A DNA stretch of 64,000 nt, taken from assembly GCF_000423005.1 (NCBI RefSeq), contig NZ_AUHD01000010.1, positions 62,001 to 126,000 on the forward strand, read 5' to 3'. Source of the DNA: Gelidibacter mesophilus DSM 14095 (lineage in GTDB: Bacteria; Bacteroidota; Bacteroidia; Flavobacteriales; Flavobacteriaceae). The notes beneath the pieces are model-generated. The model did not search any database and was not told the DNA's origin. It was given only the letters and a program-made list of their open reading frames with translations. Shown here piece by piece: positions 26,665-35,780 of this stretch. Made by a program: the position numbers and the translations under genes. Every line of letters begins with the position of its first letter. The stretch's first letter is position 1.

Positions 26665-28078
26665 GCTTAAGCCACTTTTGGCATTAGTAGTCCTATTATC
26701 CTATACTTTTAGTTCAGCACAAGAAATCATTGAAGAAGGGGTTGTGGAAAAGGAAATCGTAAAAGATACCTCTTCCCAGGAACGCATCAAAATTGATGGC
26801 GTAGTTGCTGTTGTGGGCGATTATATTGTTCTGGATTCAGATCTCGACAAGCAATTTGCCCAGTTGGAAGCTTCTGGTGTTTCAAAAGCCGATTTGCCTA
26901 CCCGTTGCCAATTGTTCGGGAAGTTATTGGAGGATAAATTATATGCCCATCATGCCATTCAGGATAGTATTGTTGTGAATGATTTGGAAATCCGTTCTCA
27001 AGTTGATCAGCAGTTCAGTTATATCTTGGAGCAAATGGATGGCAGCATGCCAAAAATGCTAAAATTTTACAATAAGGACACGGAACAAAGTTTGCGAGAC
27101 GAGATGTTTGAAATCAACAAAAGTCAGCAACTTGCCGGGCGTATGAAGGAGAAAATTGTAAAGGATATTGAGGTGACTCCAGAGCAGGTAAGACAATATT
27201 TTAATGACATCCCTAAGGAGGAGCGCCCGTTTTTTGGAACCGAGTTAAAGGTGGCTCAAATTGTGGTCATTCCTAAAATTTCAGAAGCAGAAAAACAAAA
27301 GGTGGTAGAAAAACTGAAAGAGTTTAAGGCCGATGTTGTAGAAAATGGTGCCAGCTTTACTTCAAAAGTGGTTTTGTATTCGGACGATATTGCGTCCCGA
27401 AAAACAGGAGGTTTGTATACGTTGAACAGAAAGCGTCCACAAATGGTAAAAGAATTCAGAGATGTGGCCTTCTCAATGCAGGAAGGTGAAATTTCTGAGC
27501 CATTTGAAACTGATTTTGGATATCATATTATCCTATTGGAAAAAATCCGTGGTCAGGAATATGATGTGCGCCATATTTTAATGCGTCCAGAAGTGACCCA
27601 AGCAGCCATAAAGGAAGCTAAAGAAAAAATTGATTTGATCCGTCAGCGTATAGTTGATAAGGAAATTACTTTTGGTCAAGCCGCAAGGGAGTTTAGTGAT
27701 GAAGATGAAACACGTAATGATGGCGGGCAATTAATCAATCCACGTACCCAGGATTATAGTTTTGAATTGACCAAAATGGACCCTGAACTATATACGCAAA
27801 TTGAAAGTTTAAAGGATGATGAAATTAGTTTGGTACTTCAAGATGAAGACCGAATCAATCCTATCAAATTTAAACTTCTCACCGTAACAGACCGAATCGA
27901 TGAACACGATGCTGATTTTGCCAAGGATTACCTGAAGATCAAAAACTTGACAGAACAAGACGAGCAGTTTAAAGCTATTGAAAAATGGGTAACCGAGAAA
28001 ATTATGGATACCTACATCAATATTAATGGCGACTATAGAAACTGTGAGTTCAACAGTAATTGGTTAAAAAAGGAATAG
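26627..28078 (+). CDS. SurA-like periplasmic peptidyl-prolyl isomerase
   Basis: A 483-residue exported SurA-like chaperone. I use ATG 26627, which gives a signal peptide with a basic start and the hydrophobic core LLALVVLLSYTFSSAQ; the gene overlaps its upstream neighbour by 38 bp. The SurA N-domain (IDGVVAVVGDYIVLDSDLDKQF) is followed by two parvulin domains: one around ELKVAQIVVIPKI to PFETDFGYHIILLEKIRG and one around EYDVRHILMRPEV to the FTL-like region. Length and layout match SurA (about 430-480 residues), making it the best SurA ortholog of the three. It is followed one base later by the MoxR gene. Confidence 0.9.
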   Translation: MPLKITNLKFTTKLKPLLALVVLLSYTFSSAQEIIEEGVVEKEIVKDTSSQERIKIDGVVAVVGDYIVLDSDLDKQFAQLEASGVSKADLPTRCQLFGKLLEDKLYAHHAIQDSIVVNDLEIRSQVDQQFSYILEQMDGSMPKMLKFYNKDTEQSLRDEMFEINKSQQLAGRMKEKIVKDIEVTPEQVRQYFNDIPKEERPFFGTELKVAQIVVIPKISEAEKQKVVEKLKEFKADVVENGASFTSKVVLYSDDIASRKTGGLYTLNRKRPQMVKEFRDVAFSMQEGEISEPFETDFGYHIILLEKIRGQEYDVRHILMRPEVTQAAIKEAKEKIDLIRQRIVDKEITFGQAAREFSDEDETRNDGGQLINPRTQDYSFELTKMDPELYTQIESLKDDEISLVLQDEDRINPIKFKLLTVTDRIDEHDADFAKDYLKIKNLTEQDEQFKAIEKWVTEKIMDTYININGDYRNCEFNSNWLKKE

Positions 28079-28079
28079 T

Positions 28080-29033
28080 ATGTCGGATGTTGCTGCCGTA
28101 GAACAGTTTGTAAAAAAATATCAAGCCTTAAAAAGTGAAGTTGCCAAAGTAATTGTAGGACAGGATGAGGTGGTGAACCAAATCTTAATTTCTATTTTTT
28201 CTGGTGGACATGCGCTCTTGATTGGTGTTCCCGGATTGGCAAAAACTTTAATGGTCAATAACATTGCCAAAGCATTAGGTCTCGATTTTAAACGCATCCA
28301 ATTTACGCCAGATTTAATGCCAAGTGATATTTTGGGCAGTGAGATTCTAGACGAAAACAGACATTTTAAATTTATTAAAGGTCCCATATTTGCAAACATT
28401 ATTTTAGCAGATGAGATCAATAGAACGCCTCCTAAAACTCAAGCTGCCTTATTGGAAGCTATGCAGGAACGTTCGGTAACGGTGGCAGGACACCATTATC
28501 AATTGAGCTTGCCTTATTTTGTGTTGGCCACCCAAAACCCGATAGAGCAAGAAGGCACCTATCCTTTGCCAGAAGCACAATTGGATCGGTTTATGTTTGC
28601 CATTTCTTTAGATTATCCATCCTTTGCTGAAGAAGTAGAGGTAGTTAAAGCAACGACTTCTGATCATAGGGCAACGGTTAACCCGTTATTCTCCGCTCAA
28701 GCAATTATCGAATTCCAAAATTTAATCCGACGGATCCCTGTAGCAGATAACGTTGTTGAGTACGCCGTGACCATGGTGGGCAAAACGCGGCCAAAAGAAG
28801 CGACTGCTTCGGCTTTGGTCAAGGAGTTTGTAGATTGGGGTGCGGGCCCAAGAGCATCGCAAAATCTCATTTTGGCAGCTAAAACCCATGCCGTCATCAA
28901 TGGTAAGTTTTCACCAGATATTGAAAATGTACAGGCGGTTGCAAGTGGCATTCTTCGTCATCGCATTATCAAAAATTACAAGGCGGAAGCTGAAGGTATT
29001 ACGGACGATCAAATTATCAAGAGTTTATTCTAA
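28080..29033 (+). CDS. MoxR-family AAA+ ATPase
   Basis: A 317-residue MoxR-type AAA+ ATPase, a chaperone class that remodels or helps insert cofactors into partner proteins, usually with VWA-domain proteins. Walker A is GVPGLAKT (about 59-66), Walker B is ILADEINR, sensor 1 is LATQNP, and the family motifs EGTYPLPEAQLDRF and GPRASQNLI (sensor 2 region) are intact. The usual partners (DUF58, VWA, BatA/BatB-type genes) do not follow; the next gene is an acyltransferase 49 bp downstream. Sitting one base after the SurA-like gene, it shares a transcript with the envelope folding factors. Confidence 0.93.
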   Translation: MSDVAAVEQFVKKYQALKSEVAKVIVGQDEVVNQILISIFSGGHALLIGVPGLAKTLMVNNIAKALGLDFKRIQFTPDLMPSDILGSEILDENRHFKFIKGPIFANIILADEINRTPPKTQAALLEAMQERSVTVAGHHYQLSLPYFVLATQNPIEQEGTYPLPEAQLDRFMFAISLDYPSFAEEVEVVKATTSDHRATVNPLFSAQAIIEFQNLIRRIPVADNVVEYAVTMVGKTRPKEATASALVKEFVDWGAGPRASQNLILAAKTHAVINGKFSPDIENVQAVASGILRHRIIKNYKAEAEGITDDQIIKSLF

Positions 29034-29082
29034 CCCGCATTTTGTTCTAATGCCATTTTGGGTACACCCTTAATTTCCTTTA

Positions 29083-30192
29083 ATGAGAAAAGAGCGTAAT
29101 TTCGGATTGGATTTAGTAAGAGCCATTGCTATTGCTTTAGTCGTCTTATCTCATGCAACGTTTCTTTTTGTTCGAGAATCCGATAATTTAGTTGTGATCT
29201 TGATGCGGACCATGGGCGCCGTGGGGGTCGATTTATTTTTTGTGCTAAGTGGTTTTTTAATTGGTGGCATATTATTAAAAGAGATCGATAAAGGCCATAC
29301 AAAATTTCAGAACTTGGTGATTTTTTGGAAACGACGTTGGTGGCGGACCTTGCCCAACTATTTTCTAGTCCTCCTAATCAACATCGGTGTTTTTTATGTT
29401 TTCTCAATTGATTTACCAGAATCTACCGGTTCATACTTTGTGTTTCTACAGAATTTTTCGACGCCTCAATCCTACTTTTTTACAGAATCTTGGAGTTTGT
29501 CCATCGAAGAATACGCGTATCTAATTTTACCTTTCGTAATGTTTTGCGGCTTTTTTATATTTAAAAACCGTAGTCATTCTGTTTTTTTATGGGCCACGCT
29601 TGTGGTGATATTTATTGGGTTCTTGGTGAAACTACATTTTTATATGTATGTTGAAAATGTCAATCATAAGAACTGGAGTGGGATGTTCAGAAAAGTAGTC
29701 ATTTATAGATTGGATGCCATCTATTTAGGATTTTTGTTAGTGTATATAATGCGACATTGGCCAACCATTTTTCAAAAATTAAAAATTGAACTTTTGTTTT
29801 TGGGCGCCATTGTTTTCGCCGGAATGCACCTTCTCATTTATACCATGGATTTGCAGCCGGAAACCCATTTGTTTTTTTATGTGTTTATGTACCTGCCACT
29901 AATTTCTATAAGCTGTGCGCTAGCCTTCCCATTTGCTGTTAGTATGAAGCGCAGCACCACTTTTAATCCGCTCATTTATTTTGTAAGTACGCGGTCTTAC
30001 GCCATTTATCTCATCAACTTTTCAATAATTTTATTGAGTATTCGCTATATAGTAGACATTAGTGGGGCCGCTTTGCTGCTAAAAATTACGTTGTGTATTG
30101 TATTTTTGTTGTTGACCCTTAGTCTTTCAAATTTGCTTTACATTTATTTTGAGAAGCCAATTTTGAATTATCGCGATAGAAATCTGCGCTAA
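29083..30192 (+). CDS. Acyltransferase family 3 membrane protein
   Basis: A 369-residue membrane protein of acyltransferase family 3 (OafA/OatA-type), which moves acyl groups onto extracytoplasmic sugars. The start RNFGLDLVRAIAIALVVLSHA contains the conserved R..D..R...I..V...H block in helix 1, and GVDLFFVLSGFLIGGIL is the second signature. Roughly ten hydrophobic helices follow, with WSLSIEEYAYLILP in the middle as the third conserved block (SxxxE). It could acetylate the surface polysaccharide encoded earlier in the window or peptidoglycan; the substrate is unknown. It lacks the extra SGNH domain. Confidence 0.9.
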   Translation: MRKERNFGLDLVRAIAIALVVLSHATFLFVRESDNLVVILMRTMGAVGVDLFFVLSGFLIGGILLKEIDKGHTKFQNLVIFWKRRWWRTLPNYFLVLLINIGVFYVFSIDLPESTGSYFVFLQNFSTPQSYFFTESWSLSIEEYAYLILPFVMFCGFFIFKNRSHSVFLWATLVVIFIGFLVKLHFYMYVENVNHKNWSGMFRKVVIYRLDAIYLGFLLVYIMRHWPTIFQKLKIELLFLGAIVFAGMHLLIYTMDLQPETHLFFYVFMYLPLISISCALAFPFAVSMKRSTTFNPLIYFVSTRSYAIYLINFSIILLSIRYIVDISGAALLLKITLCIVFLLLTLSLSNLLYIYFEKPILNYRDRNLR

Positions 30193-30371
30193 AAATGTTA
30201 CTATGGACATCCTCATTAATTTCATCGGACTCATAAATTACCAATTTAATATAATATCAGTTGTTATTTTGTCAAATTTCAGATTATCAGCCTTGTTTGT
30301 CAAGGTTTATTGAATAATGTTCAATGTTTTTTAGATTCTATTACAGATTTTTAAAAGTCTTTGAAATTTCG

Positions 30372-30394
30372 TAAATTTGCAGTCCGAGTCCTCG
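30372..30394 (+). promoter_or_regulatory. Candidate -7 element and leader hairpin of aconitase
   Basis: TAAATTTG (30372-30379) matches the Bacteroidetes -7 consensus; no TTG stands at the -33 distance. Directly after it, CCGAG-TC-CTCGG (30383-30394) is a small perfect hairpin that would lie at the very 5' end of the transcript, about 40 bases before the ATG. Confidence 0.4.
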
Positions 30395-30430
30395 GAAATT
30401 AAATAAACATCAACCTTTAAAATATATTCT

Positions 30431-32695
30431 ATGGCATTTGATATTGACATGATTAAAAAAGTTTACAAAACTATGCCTGAACGTGTGGACAAAGCGCGTC
30501 AGATTGTTGGTAAGCCTTTAACTTTATCTGAAAAGATTTTATACGCCCATCTTTGGGACGGAGAGCCAACAACTGCTTTTAAGAGAGGCAAGGACTATGT
30601 GGATTTTGCTCCGGATAGAATTGCATTGCAGGATGCCACGGCACAGATGGCGTTGCTTCAGTTTATGCAAGCTGGTAAGCCTAAAGTTGCAGTGCCTACT
30701 ACGACGCATTGTGATCATTTGATTCAAGCAAAACAAGGTGCAGTGCCAGATTTAAGAAGAGCGAATGAAACCAGTAGTGAAGTTTTTGATTTTTTAGCTT
30801 CAGTATCTAATAAATATGGTCTTGGCTTTTGGAAGCCAGGAGCAGGTATTATTCATCAAGTGGTTTTAGAAAACTATGCATTTCCTGGAGGAATGATGAT
30901 TGGAACTGATTCGCACACCGTGAACGCAGGTGGGTTGGGAATGGTTGCCATTGGTGTTGGTGGCGCAGATGCTGTTGACGTTATGGCTGGAATGGCTTGG
31001 GAATTAAAGTTTCCTAAATTAATTGGCGTCAAATTAACAGGTAGTCTTAATGGCTGGACGGCATCTAAAGATGTGATCTTAAAAGTGGCTGGAATTTTAA
31101 CTGTAAAAGGTGGTACCGGTGCTATTGTTGAGTATTTTGGACCTGGTGCTAAGAATTTATCTTGTACAGGAAAAGGAACCATTTGTAATATGGGTGCTGA
31201 AATTGGTGCAACCACATCAACTTTTGGATATGATGATTCTATGGAGCGCTTCTTAAGAGCTACTGACCGTTCTGAAATTGCTGATGAAGCTAATAAAATC
31301 CGTGAGTATTTAACTGGCGATGATGAGGTTTATGAAAATCCTGAGCAGTATTTTGACCAAGTGATTGAAATTGACTTAGACACATTGCGTCCTCATTTAA
31401 ACGGACCTTTCACACCAGACTTGGCAACTCCGGTTGGAGAGCTTGGCAAGCTTGCCAGAGAAAAAGGATGGCCAATAAAAGTAGATTGGGGTTTAATAGG
31501 TTCTTGTACCAACTCCTCTTACGAAGATTTAACCCGTGCTGCTTCAATTGCTAAGCAAGCGGTTGATAAAAAAATAAAAGCGAAATCGGACTTTGGAATC
31601 AACCCTGGTTCTGAAACTATTCGTTATACAGCAGAACGTGATGGCATTTTAAAAGTATTTGAAGACTTGAATGCTACCATTTTTACCAATGCTTGTGGAC
31701 CTTGCATTGGTCAGTGGGATAGAAGCGATTTAAAAGGTGATGAGAAAAATACGATTGTACATTCGTTTAACCGTAACTTCTCAAAGCGTGCCGATGGGAA
31801 TCCAAATACACATGCCTTTGTTGGTTCTCCAGAAATGGTGGCCGCAATAGCAATTTCGGGCCGTTTGGATTTTGATCCAATGAATGACACGCTTATCAAT
31901 GAAGATGGGGAAGAAGTGAAATTGGATGCGCCACAAGGCATTGAATTGCCACCAAAAGGGTTTGATGTAGAAGATGATGGCTATGTTGAGCCAGTTAAAG
32001 ATGGCAGCAATGTGGATGTATCAGTAAGTCCAACTTCTGAACGTTTACAATTATTAACACCATTCCAACCTTTGGGAAATTCTATTAAAGGCGCAAAATT
32101 GTTGATCAAAGCCTTCGGTAAATGTACGACAGACCATATTTCTATGGCTGGACCTTGGTTGCGTTACAGAGGGCATTTGGATAATATCTCAAATAACATG
32201 CTCATTGGAGCAGTAAATGCCTTTGGTAAGAAAACAAACTTTGTTAAAAATCAGTTGACAGGTGAGTATGGTGGTGTTCCTGATGTCGCAAGAGATTATA
32301 AAGCTAAGGGAATTCCTACAGTTGTTGTGGGAGACCATAATTACGGTGAAGGTTCTTCTCGTGAACATGCAGCCATGGAACCAAGACATTTGGGGGTTGC
32401 AGCGGTTTTAGTGAAATCTTTTGCACGTATCCATGAAACAAACCTTAAAAAGCAAGGAATGCTAGGCTTGACATTTGATAATGAGAATGATTATGATTTA
32501 ATTCAAGAAGATGATACCATTAATTTCTTAGACTTAGATCAATTTGCTCCGGACAAAGCTCTTAATTTGGAGTTTGTTCATGCGGATGGCAGTAAGGATG
32601 TGATTAAAGTAAACCATACTTATAACCAACAACAAATTGATTGGTATAATGAAGGTTCGGCTTTAAACTTGATTAAAAAGCAAAATGCTTCTTAA
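30431..32695 (+). CDS. Aconitate hydratase (mitochondrial-type aconitase)
   Basis: A 754-residue TCA-cycle aconitase that interconverts citrate and isocitrate through cis-aconitate. The three [4Fe-4S] ligands are visible as Cys359 in GSCTNSS and Cys422/Cys425 in ACGPCIGQW, nearly the numbering of mitochondrial aconitase. The domain 4 active-site loop [22 protein letters not shown] is intact. Length and motifs place it with the mitochondrial-type group, not AcnB (about 860 residues) or the IRP/AcnA type (about 890). It is monocistronic, followed by a strong terminator. It is cytosolic and probably highly expressed. Confidence 0.96.
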   Translation: MAFDIDMIKKVYKTMPERVDKARQIVGKPLTLSEKILYAHLWDGEPTTAFKRGKDYVDFAPDRIALQDATAQMALLQFMQAGKPKVAVPTTTHCDHLIQAKQGAVPDLRRANETSSEVFDFLASVSNKYGLGFWKPGAGIIHQVVLENYAFPGGMMIGTDSHTVNAGGLGMVAIGVGGADAVDVMAGMAWELKFPKLIGVKLTGSLNGWTASKDVILKVAGILTVKGGTGAIVEYFGPGAKNLSCTGKGTICNMGAEIGATTSTFGYDDSMERFLRATDRSEIADEANKIREYLTGDDEVYENPEQYFDQVIEIDLDTLRPHLNGPFTPDLATPVGELGKLAREKGWPIKVDWGLIGSCTNSSYEDLTRAASIAKQAVDKKIKAKSDFGINPGSETIRYTAERDGILKVFEDLNATIFTNACGPCIGQWDRSDLKGDEKNTIVHSFNRNFSKRADGNPNTHAFVGSPEMVAAIAISGRLDFDPMNDTLINEDGEEVKLDAPQGIELPPKGFDVEDDGYVEPVKDGSNVDVSVSPTSERLQLLTPFQPLGNSIKGAKLLIKAFGKCTTDHISMAGPWLRYRGHLDNISNNMLIGAVNAFGKKTNFVKNQLTGEYGGVPDVARDYKAKGIPTVVVGDHNYGEGSSREHAAMEPRHLGVAAVLVKSFARIHETNLKKQGMLGLTFDNENDYDLIQEDDTINFLDLDQFAPDKALNLEFVHADGSKDVIKVNHTYNQQQIDWYNEGSALNLIKKQNAS

Positions 32696-32718
32696 GCTTA
32701 GTGACTAAATATTTTAAT

Positions 32719-32757
32719 AAAACTCCCAATGTCTGTTGGGAGTTTTTTGTTTTTTTA
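32719..32757 (+). terminator. Intrinsic terminator after aconitase
   Basis: AAAACTCCCAA (32719-32729) pairs with TTGGGAGTTTT (32736-32746) around a 6-base loop, and a T-rich tract follows. It ends the aconitase transcript just before the thioredoxin gene. Confidence 0.92.
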
Positions 32758-32760
32758 ATT

Positions 32761-33327
32761 ATGAAAATTTCAAAAAGTCAACGTAACAATATTATTTTTT
32801 TGGTCATTATTTTGATCATGATCATTCCACAAACCCGTCAACCTATTCAAATTTTATTGCAAAAAGGTTTGGCTAAGTTCAGTCCTTCAGTTGTCGATAA
32901 AGAAGATCGCGTGACCCTAACTGATTACAATTGGCAATTGGTAGATGAACATGGATTAGGTTATGACTTTAATCAAGCCAAAGGAAAAGTAATCTTTATC
33001 AATTTCTGGGCAACTTGGTGTCCGCCGTGTATTGCCGAAATGCCAAGTATGGAGAAGCTTTATCAAGCGTATAAAAATGAGGTGGTCTTTCTCTTTGTTT
33101 CAGGTGAAAGTCAGGACGTCATTTCAAAGTTTAAGGAAAAAAACGACTATCAATTTACGGTCCATTCGTCGATTAATGCACATCCGGAAATTTTAGAGGC
33201 GACTTCAATCCCGAGAACATTTGTGATAGATCAAGAAGGACATATCGTTATTGATAAAACGGGAGCTGCAGACTGGAATAGTCAAACCGTAAGAACACTT
33301 TTGGATGATTTGCTAAAACCTGAATAA
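32761..33327 (+). CDS. TlpA-like membrane-anchored thioredoxin
   Basis: A 188-residue TlpA/ResA-type thiol-disulphide oxidoreductase. ATG 32761 gives an N-terminal anchor (IIFLVIILIMIIP, about 11-23); a longer in-frame start at 32701 would lie across the aconitase terminator and is unlikely. The thioredoxin fold begins near residue 60 and has FWATWCPPC with redox cysteines 87 and 90, and the cis-Pro region SIPRTFVID. It acts on the periplasmic face, probably reducing envelope disulphides or serving cytochrome maturation. Its 3' end overlaps the convergent crtY gene by 15 bp. Confidence 0.9.
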   Translation: MKISKSQRNNIIFLVIILIMIIPQTRQPIQILLQKGLAKFSPSVVDKEDRVTLTDYNWQLVDEHGLGYDFNQAKGKVIFINFWATWCPPCIAEMPSMEKLYQAYKNEVVFLFVSGESQDVISKFKEKNDYQFTVHSSINAHPEILEATSIPRTFVIDQEGHIVIDKTGAADWNSQTVRTLLDDLLKPE

Positions 33328-34461
33328 GACTTTAAAAAAGGCTTTTATAAATGCTATTGAAAAAAGAGATTTCATAATAGCGAGGTCTTCTGAAAAACGG
33401 GTCTCCTCATCTAAAAATCGGAACATGGTCCGAATGGAGTTTTTAGAATAAAAACGTTCAAAGATCCAAACGCCTTTTTCGTTTTCATCATGAAGGACTT
33501 TCAGGAATATTTTGTCGTAAAACTTAAATTTCTTTTTGAACATGTTTTTTGAAGGAGGCTTTCCTGATTTGATGTTTGCAATCAATCGAGCCACGTTTTT
33601 TTCGGTATGCTTAAACGAATAGCCCGTCGATCCTTTTATCCAACCACCACCAGTGCCAATTTTTGTAACATTTTTAGTGTGATAGTCCCAAAATGGGAAA
33701 TCTGTCATTGGAATATTGCCCACTTCTGTCTCTAGAATTTTGTAGGCTTCGATGTTCAAAGCCTGATTAAGATACTCTTTAATGGCCTCTTCATAAACCT
33801 GGATTTCCACCGTGAAAGGTGTGAAAAAGGTATATTCAATAAGTGCTTTAGTTTCAGAAAAAGGCAAGACATAGATAAAACTTGTCGAATCTCTATATTG
33901 AAACCTATAGTCCATCATAGTGAAAGCATCGGGCTGAAAGCTTGGTGTATCAGTTTCAATGAGCCATCCCTTAAAATGCTGATGGATAAGTGTGTGTTTA
34001 GAGAGGTGTAATCTGAATTCTTTGGGTATTCTACTATCAAACACATGATTTGCCGAATAATTATTTTTAAGGCCAATAACCTTTGAGATCGCATTTTCTT
34101 CAATAGTTTGAACGCTATCTGAGATAAAGCTGAAGTTATCTTTTATGGACAGTTGATTTTTCGTCCAATTATAGAAATCTATCGCCCTGATCGTTTTGTA
34201 ACTGTATTCTTTAAGGGGGAGTCGTAATGAAATTGTAGGAGATTCAAATTTAGCCGTATGCCAAACTTTTTCTACAACGTCATCAAATTTCCCTTCACCT
34301 TTTTCCCAAAAACTCCAGGTTTTGTCGTTTTCTGTTTTATCGGAAGGATCAATAAGTCCTATCTTATAACTTTCAAAAAATGGGTCTTTTGAAAGCTTTA
34401 GGGCCAACTGCAAACCGGCAAGACCATTTCCAATGATGAGATAATCAAAAGTGTCCTGCAT
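33313..34461 (-). CDS. crtY: Lycopene beta-cyclase
   Basis: A 382-residue flavoprotein that cyclises both ends of lycopene to make beta-carotene. The dinucleotide-binding motif is FDYLIIGNGLAGLQLALKL (4-22), followed by the CrtY signature LIDPSDKTENDKTWSFWEKG (37-56, conserved DKTW) and, near the C-terminus, FPFWDYHTKNVTKIGTGGGWIKGSTGYSF, the usual G-x-A-x-G-x-x-P-x-T/S-GY region. It is the last gene of the crt operon, 21 bp after crtZ, and overlaps the convergent thioredoxin gene by 15 bp. Confidence 0.95.
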   Translation of the reverse strand: MQDTFDYLIIGNGLAGLQLALKLSKDPFFESYKIGLIDPSDKTENDKTWSFWEKGEGKFDDVVEKVWHTAKFESPTISLRLPLKEYSYKTIRAIDFYNWTKNQLSIKDNFSFISDSVQTIEENAISKVIGLKNNYSANHVFDSRIPKEFRLHLSKHTLIHQHFKGWLIETDTPSFQPDAFTMMDYRFQYRDSTSFIYVLPFSETKALIEYTFFTPFTVEIQVYEEAIKEYLNQALNIEAYKILETEVGNIPMTDFPFWDYHTKNVTKIGTGGGWIKGSTGYSFKHTEKNVARLIANIKSGKPPSKNMFKKKFKFYDKIFLKVLHDENEKGVWIFERFYSKNSIRTMFRFLDEETRFSEDLAIMKSLFSIAFIKAFFKVLFRF

Positions 34462-34482
34462 AGCTAAAATTGACCTTGGGTA

Positions 34483-34932
34483 TTATTTTTTGAAGTATTT
34501 AAAAGGCACGACGAGCATGCCAAAACATTCGCCATCTTCTTTCCCTCTGTGTTTGTGGTGCATTTTATGTGCGCGCCTCACGCCTTTGGCATAACGATTA
34601 TTAGCGTTTCTAAAGATTTTAAAGCGCTGGTGTATAAAAATATCGTGAACCGTAAAATAGGCGATGCCGTAAGCTAAGATGCCAAGCGCAAGTGGAAGAC
34701 AATACCAAAGACCTTCGTAACTCCATAAATAAAACAAAATCATGCTCACAATGGCATAGAAAATAAAGAACGCATCATTACGTTCAAACCAACTGCCGTG
34801 ATCTTTATGGTGATGGTCTTTGTGCAAACTCCATAAAAAACCGTGCATGATATACTTATGCGTAAACCAGGCATTAAATTCCATGATGGCAAACGTACCG
34901 AAAAATATAAGTATCCAAAGAAAAACTTGCAT
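34483..34932 (-). CDS. crtZ: Beta-carotene hydroxylase
   Basis: A 149-residue membrane di-iron hydroxylase that converts beta-carotene to zeaxanthin through cryptoxanthin. The histidine clusters that bind iron are all visible: HKYIMH, HKDHHHKDH, HDIFIHQ and HKMHHKH. Three or four hydrophobic helices lie between them. I take ATG 34932; a TTG two codons upstream is less likely. It starts 8 bp after the crtB stop codon and precedes crtY by 21 bp, as expected for a coupled pathway. Confidence 0.93.
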   Translation of the reverse strand: MQVFLWILIFFGTFAIMEFNAWFTHKYIMHGFLWSLHKDHHHKDHGSWFERNDAFFIFYAIVSMILFYLWSYEGLWYCLPLALGILAYGIAYFTVHDIFIHQRFKIFRNANNRYAKGVRRAHKMHHKHRGKEDGECFGMLVVPFKYFKK

Positions 34933-34940
34933 GTTCAAAT

Positions 34941-35780
34941 TTACATTAAATTGAGTTGATATTTGACATAACTTCTGGTTAGAAGCTCAAATTTCTTGTA
35001 ATTTGGAACTCTAATCCGTGTTGATTTGATATCTAGTGCGGGCGTGCTTTTTAACTTTTTGAGCAATTGGTTATAATAGCGGTAGGCCATAAAAACGCCA
35101 AACTTTGCTTCAATGGGCAGTTCTTTAATTCCTTTTAATCCCAGGGTAAAATCATGTTCTATGTCGTCAATTATCTTTTGTTTGGAAGTTTCATCCAATT
35201 GGTTCAGGTTGGTGTTGGGAAAATAGGTGCGACTTAAATCTTCATAATCCGCTTTCAAATCTCTTAAAAAATTCACTTTCTGGAAGGCAGAACCCAAGCT
35301 CATGGCGCCCTCCTTCAAATTTTCATATTTTTCCTGATCTCCTTTTACGAATACTTTTAGGCACATAAGCCCAACTACATCCGCAGAACCATAAATATAC
35401 ATTTTGTAATCGGACTCAGTCAGATAATCCGTTTTGTGCAGATCCAATCGCATACTTTTCATAAAGGAATCTACAAGATGTTTATCAATATGATATTTGT
35501 GGTAGGTTTCCTGAAACGCATTTAGAATGGGGTTGAGACTGATTTTATGTGCAATCGCAAGTTCCAAATCTTCTTCAAATCGATTAAAAAGCGCTGTTTT
35601 ATCATAATCATGAAAAGAATCTACAATCTCATCGGCAAAGCGCACAAATCCGTAAATGTTGTAAATATCCTGCCGGATACTTCTGGCCAACATTTTGGTA
35701 GCGAGAGAAAATGAAGTGCTGTAAGAGGCCGTGACTGCCATACTACATTTATGTGAAACAATATCAAATAGCGCTTTCAT
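34941..35780 (-). CDS. crtB: Phytoene synthase
   Basis: A 279-residue squalene/phytoene synthase family enzyme that joins two geranylgeranyl diphosphates to form phytoene, the first committed carotenoid step. The substrate-magnesium motifs are visible: YGFVRFADEIVDSF (first DxxxD, near 43-56) and VNFLRDLKADYEDLSRTYFP (second, near 168-187). Length is standard. Its start overlaps the end of crtI by 17 bp. No crtE (GGPP synthase) is in the window. Confidence 0.95.
   Translation of the reverse strand: MKALFDIVSHKCSMAVTASYSTSFSLATKMLARSIRQDIYNIYGFVRFADEIVDSFHDYDKTALFNRFEEDLELAIAHKISLNPILNAFQETYHKYHIDKHLVDSFMKSMRLDLHKTDYLTESDYKMYIYGSADVVGLMCLKVFVKGDQEKYENLKEGAMSLGSAFQKVNFLRDLKADYEDLSRTYFPNTNLNQLDETSKQKIIDDIEHDFTLGLKGIKELPIEAKFGVFMAYRYYNQLLKKLKSTPALDIKSTRIRVPNYKKFELLTRSYVKYQLNLM

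Noticed and set aside
32701-32760. Upstream in-frame start for the TlpA-like gene (GTG 32701)
   Set aside because: It would place 20 codons across the aconitase terminator. ATG 32761 gives a normal membrane anchor.
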